The notes beneath the pieces are model-generated. The model worked only from the letters and a program-made list of their open reading frames with translations, did not search any database and was not told where the DNA came from. The translations under genes and the position numbers were made by a program. A stretch of 64,000 nucleotides of DNA from Malachius bipustulatus (Eukaryota > Arthropoda > Insecta > Coleoptera > Melyridae): contig OU342630.1 of the NCBI GenBank assembly GCA_910589415.1, positions 64,290,186-64,354,185 on the forward strand. The letters are read 5' to 3'. This document shows, one piece after another, positions 12,386 through 22,814 of the stretch (positions within the stretch are counted from its first letter, which is position 1; each line of letters begins with the position of its first letter).

Positions 12386-13116
12386 TGTAGCGTACATTTT
12401 GTACGTACCGGCTAAATGCCAGCGACACGGAGACAACTGCGTTGCGCGCGCAATAAGTGAGTGATGGTGGCTTTTAGTGCGGTGCAGCACGGCCGGCTGG
12501 AGGCCTCGAGTTTCGTCGACCTCGACTGTCGAGTTTCAATCCGGTGCGCCGATACCTGAGATTAACGCTTTCTTTTCGCTTCTGGAATTCGCTGAAGAAG
12601 GTTCAGACTCGAGTCTGCTTGCCACGGGTACATAAATTATGTCCCGTCCTCAAGATAAAGTGAGGTCAAAATGTGATTGACAAAATTTTACATGCAAAGC
12701 GGAATTCGATCAAATTTAAAAGCTGTAATTAAAAATAGCATACTGTATTAAGAAAAGATGATCTGTATAATTCCAGCACAATTAATGAAACCATTTTACG
12801 ACACTCACCAAGCCAAAAACGTGGGCGATGTTCCCAATATTTGAAAGGTAAGTTCAAAACGCCATTATGTGAATTATTCGCGACAGGTGTTTGGCGTGAA
12901 CCTTCTTCAGGGAATTTCAGAAGCGAAAAGAAAGCGTTAATCTCAGGTATAGGCGCACCGGATTGAAACTCGACAGTCGAGGTCGACGAAACTCGAGGCC
13001 TCCAGCCGGCCGTGTTGCACCGCACTAAAAGCCACCATCACTCACTTATTGCGCGCGCAACGCAGTTGTCTCCGTGTCGCTGGCATTTAGCCGGTACGTA
13101 CAAAATGTACGTTACA
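12386..13116. mobile_element. 731-bp inverted element bounded by TG...CA (copy 2)
   Basis: It starts TGTAGCGTACATTTTGTACG and ends with the near-exact complement ...CGTACAAAATGTACGTTACA. It is flanked by a possible 4-bp duplication AGTT (12382-12385, 13117-13120). The inverted arms are about 220 bp and GC-rich; the inner junction of the left arm is a perfect palindrome CAGACTCGAGTCTG at 12604-12617. From 13116 down to 12605 it matches copy 1 at 4925-5436. TG...CA ends with a 4-bp duplication are typical of LTR integration, yet the two ends are inverted rather than direct. No transposase is visible. Confidence 0.8.
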
Positions 13117-13120
13117 AGTT

Positions 13121-15244
13121 GTTTCTGTTTACTAAGTAGAAGATAAGGTGACGATTGTAGATATGATTGCTAGATGTAGTTATGAGAGTCTTTTTTGAAA
13201 TTCAAACCGCCACGGGGCCTTCGATGTTGGGGTCGGTCACTGCCATAAAGTCTAAGTTAATTGGAGATATTATTTGCCGGAAACACTCTTGTTTAATTGA
13301 GCGACACGCTTTATTTTAGCTCGATGCTGAAGAAATATTTCACTACCGGTGAAGAAAAACGTAAAGGCGGTGATTCTTGTAGGTAATTATTTCGAAACGC
13401 AGTTTCTCGAAACGACCAAATCACTCGTTGGTTTTTGGTTTCAAACTCAAAAAATGTCGTTAAGGTAAATTATTGGAAGCTGTTGTTCTTTTGTTTAAAA
13501 AGATGCAGGCATCGGAAAAGATAACAAGATAAAATTTAGGTAAGGTAGATTTACAGGTGAGCTATTCGCGTCCTAGATACACGCGTCCGGCCGCCTTCGC
13601 TACCGGGCCTTCTCTTCTTACGTCCTAGGATGCTTTCATCTTGCTAGTCTAGCGTCCTGGTCCTTGGACCAATAAAGGAAGCACCGTTGTCATTCTGGAC
13701 CTGTAATATCCTAAATTTTTGGGCGTCTCACCACGTTACTTCCACATTGACACTTTTTTCACAAGATTTTCGCAAAACAGCTCAATTTTATAAAATAAGC
13801 TTGAAAACAAACGAACAAACCGCGCTTCATTATGGCATTTTCACCCACATAACTCAATTATGGTTTAAAAATTAAAATGTTAAAGAAATATATGAGCTGC
13901 TTATTTTCGCAGCTCATGATCGATTTATACAATCATTGTTATCATTATAATTGAAAGAACTGCAATCATAAGTGATTTCGTCCTTAAAAATTTCTATGTT
14001 TCCACTAATGTTTACTGATAGATGACTGGGAAGAAGAGCGCTCCTATGATGATGTCCTCAGATTGGCCTGTGACTATACCATACCCCCTTCACTAGCTTT
14101 CTCCGCCCTGGCAACAGTAACTTAGTCAGAAGTTTCATTCCGGATTGGCGTAGAGCCGGATGCCAAATATTCAGCAGTTTCGTTCCCCTGCCAGTTGATG
14201 CAGGGGTTGCCACCAATGCAGCTTTGTGTCAGGATGAATACGCCATGTAATAATAAAATCAAGTCCCACTATTACACGCTCGTTTACATCGTCAAGTAAA
14301 TGAAATTATTAAGCATCCTAATAATTTTAACAGAAAAGAGACAGAACCGAAAAAGAAGAGGATTCACCAGCTCTACGCTAAACCCCTAAGCCCGAATATG
14401 AAACGTCTGACTCAGCAATCGATGACATAATCGGGGAGACCGACCGTTGCAAGGGCGAAGAAACTTGGAGGGATAAATAAATAAATAAATAAATAACTTC
14501 AATAAATAGTTGCGCTGTTCCAGATCCAGATGTCTAGCAAGTTGAAAGTGAAAAATTGACATAAATAATCCAAGGTCTGAGTAGGAAGGTATGCTCAGAT
14601 GAAGAAGACATGTGAACTACGAGAAGGTTGTTAAGGAAATTCTTCTTTAACACTTACTGCTGGTAAAATTTATGTGTCTGTATTATTAGGGAACCTGACA
14701 TTCTCAATCTCAAGACCGTAAAATTTAAACCGTTTTTTGGAAATAGGAGCCTGAATGTGTGTGGAGGAGGAAGCGGGCGCATAATGTAACGATTTAAAAA
14801 ATTTCTAGTGTAATATTCTATTTGACAACGTTGCTTTCTCTGAACCGTGCAATAAAAAACGATGCATCATCTAACTTTCGTGTTATCTTTACATCATAGA
14901 TGAGATGTACCTACACAACCACTCTTGAGGGTAATGCTTTAAAATTGCTCATTATTAATATAAGATAATGAACGAAAAGCATGCAGGAGGTTACTTAGGA
15001 TCAAGTAAGTGATTAATGTCTATATCTACTCTCATGAACCAACCAAATTGAGATTTATGTAGATACTTACCTTACATCCACATAATTTAAAATCCTTGCC
15101 TTTAATGAAACATTTACCTTCACATCTTCTACATTTACATACCATCCTGTCTAAGACAAATCCTAGATTTGGTTTATTGTTGAATCATAGCCACTAGTTC
15201 CTTACGCAAGTCTGTTTTAATTAATCGAAGTCCAGCAAAGCTGA
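13121..15244. other. Non-coding stretch with a possible retroelement tail
   Basis: No gene recognised. The region 14020-14500 is less AT-rich, contains short open stretches in two frames and ends in an (ATAA)n tract, which would fit the 3' end of a decayed non-LTR or SINE-like element on the plus strand. The rest is AT-rich without visible structure. Confidence 0.4.
14473..14496 (+). repeat. (ATAA)6 simple repeat
   Basis: Six perfect ATAA units; a tail of this kind is common at the 3' end of non-LTR retroelements. Confidence 0.9.
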
Positions 15245-15433
15245 GAACGGCAAACGAGAGATAAACCGGGACAAGTCGCTCTGGTGGTTGAAGATATCCA
15301 AGCGGCCGCCGAAGGATTAGACTCCAAGTTGGCGTCGGCTTTACAGGAGGAAATTAACTCATTAGTTCAGCATTGCATGAAATCGTATATCTCCAAATCT
15401 AAGCCCGACTCGGAAATTCTAGCGTCCAGATGA
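15245..15433 (+). other. Candidate coding exon or coding remnant
   Basis: A stop-free frame of 62 codons without a useful ATG and with higher GC than its surroundings. The product is charged and helix-like, with VALVVEDIQAAAEGLDSK and LASALQEEINSLVQHC followed by a stop at 15431-15433. A pyrimidine-containing stretch and a CAG lie just upstream near 15230, so a terminal exon is conceivable, but an in-frame stop at 15242-15244 limits how far it can extend. I recognise no family. It could be a host exon, a retroelement gag remnant or chance. Confidence 0.25.
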
Positions 15434-16725
15434 AAAGGGCGGGAATGGGGAAGGAAAGGAACGACTTGGAGGTGGCAATTACAGAATTGGGACATTATAA
15501 GAAGTACTGGAGGCATTGAAAAGAAACGTTTTCAATGCAATTTCGGGACAAGTGTCGCAATTAACGCTTCAACTTTGGAAATAGTTATTCGTGTAGCTAT
15601 ACGCAGTGAAGTTAAACATTTTATTGGGATTGTGGAATTCGGTGTTGAAATAATCTTACAATAAAACAAACGATTCCATACTTTTTGACATTTTGTTTGA
15701 TATCGGAAATATTTAACTTATAAAATAGAAAACATTCGTCAAGTTTGTTTCCTCTTACAATAGCACAAAACGTCTTGCAGTTAATGTTCAAGTATACACG
15801 ACCGATTTTTCCACGTCTAACTTGCAGTAACACTGCAGTAGTTTGAATTTGCATTCAAATCAAGAGATATATCTTTTCAGAGAGTCAGAAACTGTCCAAA
15901 ATAATTAATTACTCCATAAACTAGTAACAGAGCTAAATGTAAAAATCGCTATGTTTCGTTGGCTCTAATATTAAACATTCAAACAGTCCTGTAACTTAAT
16001 ACTAATTTCATGTTTTGCTCATTACACTAACGGCCTAAATCCATCACGTCCAGAGACGTTTCTCTCCTACAGGAAGCGTCCTTTTGAATTGCAGTTATTC
16101 ATGGAATTCTGTACCACCGTCTTGGTGGGTGTGCAGTCCCGGGGACAGGCTGGAGAGCGGCAACTGTCTACGTGACGGTGGATTTATTGCAGACGGGGGA
16201 CATCCCATTAATTGAGAGCTCGCGTTTATAATCCCCTAACCAGATTATGCTCGGCGCTCTGCAAAGCCGAAGCGGTTCTCCAATCCCATCAATCAATAGG
16301 GTCTGAGGTGAGAGGATCTGGAGAGAAAGGCCAGGAACGTAGGACGTCGAAGGAGAAAGTTCCTCCTCTATGGCGAGGTTTGTTCGAGTGGAAGGATTGA
16401 ACTAATACGAGAAACTGTGAAATAGACAAGTTTAATTTTTAATTAGAATTCAAATTAGAATTAGAATGAATACTTCCTACTTTGCACAAGATTTTAAAAC
16501 ATTCAAAATCAAGTTCATTACTTCGTTATAATAGATTACAGTTTGTACAGTAAAGTTCATAAATCCATGACAACTCTACTTTTATAGATAATACTATATA
16601 AAAGACACGCACGTTTCTCTGGTTGCCTACTTACTCATTTGAAATTAAAAGCCACTACAAAACGAAAACACCAGTTAGAATAGATAGAACTTCCAAATTT
16701 CGGATAGCATGGGTGGTTTAGAGCT
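15434..16725. other. Non-coding stretch with a GC-richer island
   Basis: Mostly AT-rich; the part about 16040-16400 is GC-richer and of high complexity. The 62-codon plus frame at 16212 has no recognisable motif. Confidence 0.45.
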
Positions 16726-16789
16726 GACTGATATGATATGCTGATGAGTCCATAATAAGGACGAAACGGTACCGTCCATGTCTTCAGTC
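16726..16789 (+). ncRNA. Type I hammerhead ribozyme
   Basis: All core parts are present in order: stem I 5' strand GACTGA...ATG (16726-16740), CTGATGA (16741-16747), stem II GTCC/GGAC with an ATAATAA loop (16748-16762), GAAA (16763-16766), stem III ACGG/CCGT (16766-16775, a self-complementary ACGGTACCGT), the nucleotide C16776 before the predicted cut, then stem I 3' strand CAT (16777-16779) and TCAGTC (16784-16789). Stem I is open-ended, hence type I, and holds an internal loop of the kind used for loop-loop contacts. Self-cleaving RNAs of this type occur in tandem satellites and retrozyme-like retroelements of several animals. Only one unit is seen here. The short stem III suggests activity as a dimer. 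Confidence 0.92.
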
Positions 16790-17579
16790 TTCTCCTCGCA
16801 TGCTGTGCGAAAGTTTTTCTAATTTATTTTGTTCTGTAAAGAATCTTTAGTGGCAAATTTAAATTAGAACCTAAATCCCAATAAAATTCATCGAATATAT
16901 TAGATATCATCAGCGATTACGTGTGAGCAAGCGATACTCGTATATTCAATATGATCATTATCACACTGACGAGCGATAGAGCGCTCTTATAGGAGCCAAT
17001 TGAAGTTTTGCGCAAACTTCTTTTTCATTTGGAACACTTTTTGCTGAATTTTCTTCAAAGAGAATCGAGGCCCCTCCCCGTATTTGTTTGTGAGTGAATC
17101 TGTAGGCCCGATTTTAGTGATCTTGATCTGTTAATATTATAGACTGCTGGTAAAATCTAATAAGATACGTTAAGGGTTACAATTTTACAGATATTTTCAC
17201 GAAACGCATTCAAGAAGCTTGGCCGTCGTGATTCAACCTCTAGATATCAGCCTTGACAGTTCCAGAACATCAATATTTCACGACTTTGTTTTCTGAAGAA
17301 CTGCTGCACTTCGAAACAGTCTCCCAGGGTTGATTGTCCCAGCTGAATTCAACTTGCAGCGGCTGATCCCATTGCTTCATACTTACGCACTCGTAACCCT
17401 CGAGAAGCAACTTTTAGTAGGTACTTATCCTCTCGTATGGGAGCTTTCTCTAATGAGAAAAGATAAGGATCGTAACTCTCGATTGACTCTCTTATAAAGA
17501 GAAGAGTAGCGTAATCGCGCTGATAATATTTATGTTGTAAAGAAAATTCTTTGGTTCAAAAAATTGCTCTATGATATTA
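16790..17579. other. Non-coding stretch, nothing recognised
   Basis: Directly after the hammerhead comes a short block shared with the second copy (GCTGTGC near 16801); otherwise no gene, repeat or tail is visible. Confidence 0.5.
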
Positions 17580-17581
17580 TA

Positions 17582-18003
17582 CAAGGTGTTCCAGTTTTCT
17601 TCCCTAAAGTATTTTAATATTTTCTTCAACTCCTTAACCTATGTTACAGCAGCTGTTCTTAACTAGCAAGTAAATTTTACTAAAATGTATAACTTTTCAA
17701 CATACAGGGTGTTTAGTTTTTTTAATCTGTTAATATCTCGAAATTTGGCAGTGTTAGTTTGTAGTTTAATAAGGAGCTCCTTTAGCCCCAAGTAGATTAA
17801 AAATATTAAGTCCAGTGGAGTTTAGAAGGGCACCCTCACCAATATTATTGCAAAGAAAAATGTACACCACTGTCTTTTTTATTTTTTATTTTTTCTTGCA
17901 TGTTAAGAGTAAAAAAAAATACCAAGTTTTTAGAAAACTTTTTACTTAGAAGAAAATTTACTGTCTAATTATAAATTTTACGGGGAAAATACTGGGACAC
18001 CTG
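17582..18003. mobile_element. 422-bp MITE with CA(A)GGTGTYCCAGT ends
   Basis: The left end CAAGGTGTTCCAGTTTTCTT (17582) and the right end, complement of CAGGTGTCCCAGTATTTTCC (18003), are flanked by TA (17580-17581, 18004-18005). A further CAGGGTGTTTAG end-like motif lies at 17705. No coding sequence. A short fragment with the same terminus (TACTGGGACACGTTATA) occurs near 38405. Confidence 0.75.
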
Positions 18004-18005
18004 TA

Positions 18006-18600
18006 TACATAATTATGTAACTTGTCAATATTTCAACAGGAATTACTTAAAGTTACAATGATTCATTTAATAATTTTACTGATCTCAAAGTAGATGGAAC
18101 ATTTTTTTTAATTTCCAAGAAGTTTAAGCATCTTTCGCTTAACAATCAGCTAAGCGATGTTGTAGTTTTTGGAGATATTCAGACATGAAAAAACATACCA
18201 GAGGCATGATTATTTGTTTTATATTTAAAATATTTTATGATTATGTAGGGTTATTAGTATTCGAACCAACATGTAGGTTGTCTTCAGAACACAAAATGTC
18301 TCCAGAATTTAAGGCGAAAACGTTCGTATTCCCACCAAGAGTACCTAATGATAACTAATTTTAATTAACCCGAATACATTATGAATTTCAAAAGTGTATC
18401 TGCACTGCCACAACACCCTTTCGTACTTTCACAGTTGTCACATCCCCTCCCTCCCCCCCTCCCTTAACCATAAACAATACATGGATAGTACATTTTTGTA
18501 ACGAAATTTGCTGGCTCTCGACACGTCTCCAACATTTCAGCGCCAAAAGGATCGTAAATTAAACTCATCTGTCGTTAAGTAAAGGTTCATGTAACTGTCA
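18006..18600. other. Non-coding stretch with a C/T tract
   Basis: No gene seen. A pyrimidine-only tract, CCCCTCCCTCCCCCCCTCCC, lies near 18444-18464. Confidence 0.5.
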
Positions 18601-18610
18601 AACTAGTTAG

Positions 18611-18793
18611 TTATGCTTGCATTCCTGATACTTTGAGATTTGCATTTCCATTACCAACTAGTCCAGAGTTTTTGTTAAACTTAACGCGATCGTCAGTTCT
18701 GAAAATGTGTATGATAGAGTATTTTTCATCAGTAAATGTAATTTCTTCAATTTGGTCTGCTTGAAGCATTACAGTAATTAATTTTTTGATCAA
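18611..18793 (-). pseudogene. Possible Tc1-like transposase fragment (FTDEK motif)
   Basis: A 60-codon minus frame contains ADQIEEITFTDEKYSIIH followed by a DDRVKF stretch and ...NANLKVSGMQA. In Tc1/IS630-type transposases the first catalytic aspartate lies in (F/W)(S/T)DEK and is followed by a similar N-D-R-V stretch and then a V-M-V-W block. That resemblance is the only evidence; the following block is poor and no second or third catalytic aspartate is seen nearby. It is at best a short remnant. Confidence 0.4.
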
Positions 18794-19023
18794 ATGATTT
18801 AGACTTCTCTATCAGCAACCCTTTTTTACTTGTATCCAAAAAATTTTTAAATATAATTAAAGGAGTTTTGCTTCTCAAAAGTTGAACTAAATGATTTCCC
18901 TAGATCATCAAGTAGTAGCAAAATATAGAAATTTTTATCTTAACAATTTGCATGACCACTGCAACTCTGTTCGCTCATATTGTTCGCTCTGTATTCGCTA
19001 ATTTGGAGGATAAAAAACAATAA

Positions 19024-20400
19024 ATATTAGTAATAATAATATCTTTATTAGTCCAATAGGTACACCCATTTACAGGACTACAAATAATAAGAAAACAAAT
19101 TCAACACGTACAATAAAAAGTGCTCGATCATAATATTATACAATAAAAAACAAAGAAAAAAGTTCATTTTAGATAAAGAAGGAAAAAATGAAAATAGCAG
19201 AAGTGTACGAAAGCAACTGCTAGGTTGCTTTCTTGGTGGATGAACTTGGTGCATAAGTTTGTTCTTGCCAGTCTGTGATAAAAGAAATTACTGCTCATCA
19301 AGCTTACCTGAGAAACAGCAAAATCTACTGCAGCAAGGAGTGCAGGCAGGGCAGTCGATCCAGCCGTGAAGCAATTTATAGAGAAATACTGTAGAGTTCA
19401 CTCTTCTTCTGTTGCACAAACTGTATATCAAATTACTGAAACAGGAAGCTGTGGTCCGGGAGGCACAGATGACTTTTAATATTTCAGAAACTTTTTCTGA
19501 ATGCTCTCCAATAAGCCCATAGAAGTATTGCTATGGTAAATGGGGTAGAAGATCAAAGAACAGTACTGCAGCTTGGATTTAATCTTAGCTATGGAATCTC
19601 GGATAAAGAATTCCAAGGTTTTGCTGGCTGATTTATCAAGGAGGAAATGGAAATTTGCTGTCGAAGGTGACAGCCAAGTCTTCAGGCGTTACACACCTCC
19701 TCAAAACCTCCCCCTCAATTTTATAATTAAAGCGAATGGGATTCATATTTCTCGTGGAATGCATAGCCTTGCACTTCACGACGTTCAGTTAAAGGCTTTA
19801 ACTATAGCGCACAACTGTAAAATGAGACCAAGCTGCCGCAGTAACCCGATGCATAGTCAAGGCAGTTAACACACAAATGTCTATAGATCAGCGAAAAACA
19901 GGAAGCGGGTCTCCAGTAAGCAACTAAGGTCGTTGATGAAAATGAGGAACAGCAGAAGGCACAAAAAGAGAACCCTGGGGCACACCTGATAAGTAACATG
20001 AAAACTTTTCGATCTGAATCCATTTTACCACACGTATTGATAAGAATCTCCCGTGAAGATCAGAATGAAAAAAAAAAACGACGACACAAACCCAGAAGCC
20101 ATCAATTTACTTAAGAGCATCGAATGATCGATTTGATCAAAGGTTTTGGTAAACAGTTTCACTTTAAAAACTAACAGTTTTAGAAACTGTTTTCCAAACT
20201 TTCAGTTTAGAAAACATCTGACTGACCCCTGGTTGATTAATAGACTGTGAAAGAAGCGAGATTGATGACATTGGTCACAAGATGACAAATATAGGGAGAA
20301 ATCTTGAAAGGGAGGAAGTAATCAAGTGTTTCACAGAAGAACAAGAATGGTATTTCGAACACTTTTGAGAATGAGCATAGGAGAGAGATTTTTTATATTT
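19024..20400 (-). pseudogene. Decayed CR1/jockey-like reverse transcriptase, truncated
   Basis: Read on the minus strand, the sequence near 20160-20090 gives the block KTFDQIDHSMLLSKL (palm-domain A region, normally with KAFDR-DH). Near 20000-19860 come CPRVLFLCL / LFLIFINDL and a FFADL stretch, which correspond to SGVPQGS-LGPLLF...FINDL and the YADD box but lie in different frames. So this is a reverse transcriptase remnant with several frameshifts and without the second aspartate of the active site. The 3' end is AT-rich with an ATTATTATTAC tail near 19024-19045, like that of the neighbour at 20435. The plus frame at 19573 is a shadow. Confidence 0.75.
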
Positions 20401-20434
20401 CTACTTTAGTGGAGTATCTTTTTAATATTACGTC

Positions 20435-22390
20435 TCCTTTATAATAATAATAATGTTTATTACCCATACAGAACCAATTACAAGGCAACAGTATACATAT
20501 AATTTCAGGTATAACAGCACACAAGCAGTACTACCATAAACAACAAATAGCCAAAATAACTAATCAATAACAATTATTATTAAGTACGTAGGTATAAAGT
20601 ACACAGCAATATTATACAATAGAAGTGCTACATAAATCACTATAGAACAGAACCAACACAGACCAAGCAGCTAGGGCATAAAAGAAAAGAGAAAAAGAAA
20701 AAAAACATAATCATAATCATATAATCATAATCACGGGTATTCCCGTCCCAAAAATTCCTCCCGAAATCTTGATCTCAAAAAGATTTTAAATTGGTGCAAC
20801 CCCGATTTAAAACCGCCAAAAAAGTCATTGCTGATGGGGTTGTAGTAATTCGACATTTTCAACACTGGAGAGTGTGACATATAGCCTTCGTTCTGGGAGT
20901 TACTGTATAGATGGCTAATGAATGTCTGTTATTTTGGCGGGGAACGTAAAAACTAATTCTTGCCAACAGCTCCCCACAATCGACCCTGTAATTCACAAGT
21001 TTGTAAAAAAACAGTAAAATCGACATTTGTCTTTCAACATGCAGTGGTAGGACGTCAAACATTTCGTTGAGTATCGAGTTATCTATGCCTCTCGGAGGAT
21101 AATATCCATGACAACGGAGAAAAAAATATTTCAAGAATCGTCTCTGGACTGACTCCAACATCGAAACATAGCACTGATAGAAAGGAGTCCATACAATACA
21201 GACGTACTGCAACCGTGAAAATACATACGCTCTAAAACAGTGTTTTTATTGTGTTAATATTGTTGAACTGACGGAAACTCCTTATGATGAGACCCAATAA
21301 TCGAAGACTGTCATTAACAACCTCACCGACATGTTGATCGAATCGTAACTGCTCATCAAAGAATACTCCGAGATCTTTAACCTTGCTCTGACGTTCAAGG
21401 AAGGCACCATCTAGCTTATATGGAAAAAGTATGGGTAGCTTCCTACGTGTGAAGGACATAACTTTACACTTATTAACATTCAGCTGCAAATTGTTGCCAA
21501 CAGACCATCTGAGTAAGTTGTCCAAACAACTTTGCAGGATGGTGGCATCCTCGACAGACTCAACTCTGCGGTATATCTTAGCATCGCCAGCGTAGATCAA
21601 TATCGAGCAATCACCAAGGGCAAGAGGCAAGTCGTTAATGAAGCAAACAAATACAAGAGGACCGAGATTCGATCCCTGAGGAACGCCCGAGGTCGCTGTA
21701 TACTTGAAGGACGAGAAGCCGTTATAGCTAACAAACTGTTTGCGACCAGTTAAATAAGATCTTAATAAAAGCAGCAGTTCATCAGAGAGCCCCAATCGTT
21801 CAAGTTTTGATAAAATAATGTCATGGTCGAGCCTGTCAAAAGCCTTGGCGAAGTCTGTATAAAAAGTGTCGACCTGTGAACAGCTATCAATCGCCTCTGA
21901 CACAAACTGTGTGAAACAAGACAAATTGGTCTCTGTGGACCGTTTTGGGATAAATCCATGCTGTGCTGAAGAGATCGAGCCTCTGACATGAGGAAAGATG
22001 TATGAGTAAATGACTATACCTCAAACACCTTCGAGAAGTTGCAAAGAAGAGATAAGAGAGAAGGACCTATAATTATTGGAGACACTTGTCCTGTCACCGG
22101 ACTTATGAATCGGAACTATGACAGAAGTTTTCCAGATTCTTGGGAAGACGGCCTGACTCAGTGCAGCATTGAATATTAGAAAAAGCGGTTTTACAAGAGC
22201 GAACTTACAATCGCGCACCATAAAGCTCGGTATCTGATCGGATCCAGCAGTTGATGAACTTTTTAAGCTGTTGATTGCACGAAGGATATCGTGCTCAGTC
22301 ACACGGAGTATGTTTAGGCAATCCGAAAATGAAGTACCACCGGAAACACAGTCACCATTGACCGCTGTATTGGGGTGCTGCACGTAAACT
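20435..22390 (-). pseudogene. CR1/jockey-like non-LTR reverse transcriptase, 5'-truncated
   Basis: Three minus frames make up the reverse transcriptase of a non-LTR retrotransposon. 22383-22021: finger region with AGSDQIPSF, VFPRIWKTSVIVPIHKSGD and NNYR. 21924-21232: palm region with DFAKAFDRLDHDIILSKLER, TSGVPQGSNLGPLVF, FINDLPLAL and the active-site box. 21212-20859: thumb/connection part with WTPFYQCYVSMLESVQRRF and CHGYYPPRG. The active-site box at 21583-21594 reads YAGD instead of YADD: GGC in place of an aspartate codon, so the enzyme would be dead even if read through. Frames change near 21990-22020 and 21220. The 3' end (20435-20465) is a run of ATT units after a T-rich stretch. No ORF1 or endonuclease domain is present. 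Confidence 0.9.
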
Positions 22391-22746
22391 GACTGAAAAT
22401 AATATTAACTTAAGAAGGATAATATTCAGTTTTTTAATTCAATTATTCCTTTATAGAAAATCACTGAATAATAATAACAAACAAATAGTTTTACTTTGTA
22501 TTTGGCTAAGAGTAGATTTTAACTTGTTCGAAGGGTTAAATGGCTGTGTAATCCTGGACAATGTTGCTTAAGTGCATGGATTATTCCGATTTAATTGGAA
22601 ATAGTTTACGTACTTCAAAAGCATGCTATCCTGGTGATTTTGTTTTATATTATGTAAGTATTATTGAACCACTTGGATTCTATTAGATATACAGTTTATG
22701 GCTCTGCAGAACAAATTAGAAATGTCTTGCACAGCTTGTCAGGTGA

Positions 22747-22814
22747 GAACTAAAGGCATGAACGCTACCGTTTCATTCTTGTTATACACTCGTCAGCATA
22801 CTATATGATTCAGA
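22747..22814 (-). ncRNA. Degenerate copy of the 16.7-kb hammerhead ribozyme
   Basis: On the minus strand: inner stem I GTATG (from 22801), CTGACGA core (22796-22790; the fifth core position may be any base), a 15-nt stem II region of the same length and loop pattern as the other copy but no longer self-complementary, GAAA (22774-22771), stem III ACGGTAGCGT (one change from ACGGTACCGT), T at the cleavage position, then CATGCC...TAGTTC matching CATGTCTTCAGTC. A GCTGTGC block follows in both copies. Probably inactive. Confidence 0.8.

Noticed and set aside
16966..17000. Another CTGACGAG core as a hammerhead
   Set aside because: No GAAA after a plausible stem II and no stem I pairing; the other CTGATGA words in the window also lack these.
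19573..19869. 98-codon plus frame
   Set aside because: Antisense to the decayed reverse transcriptase element at 19024-20400.
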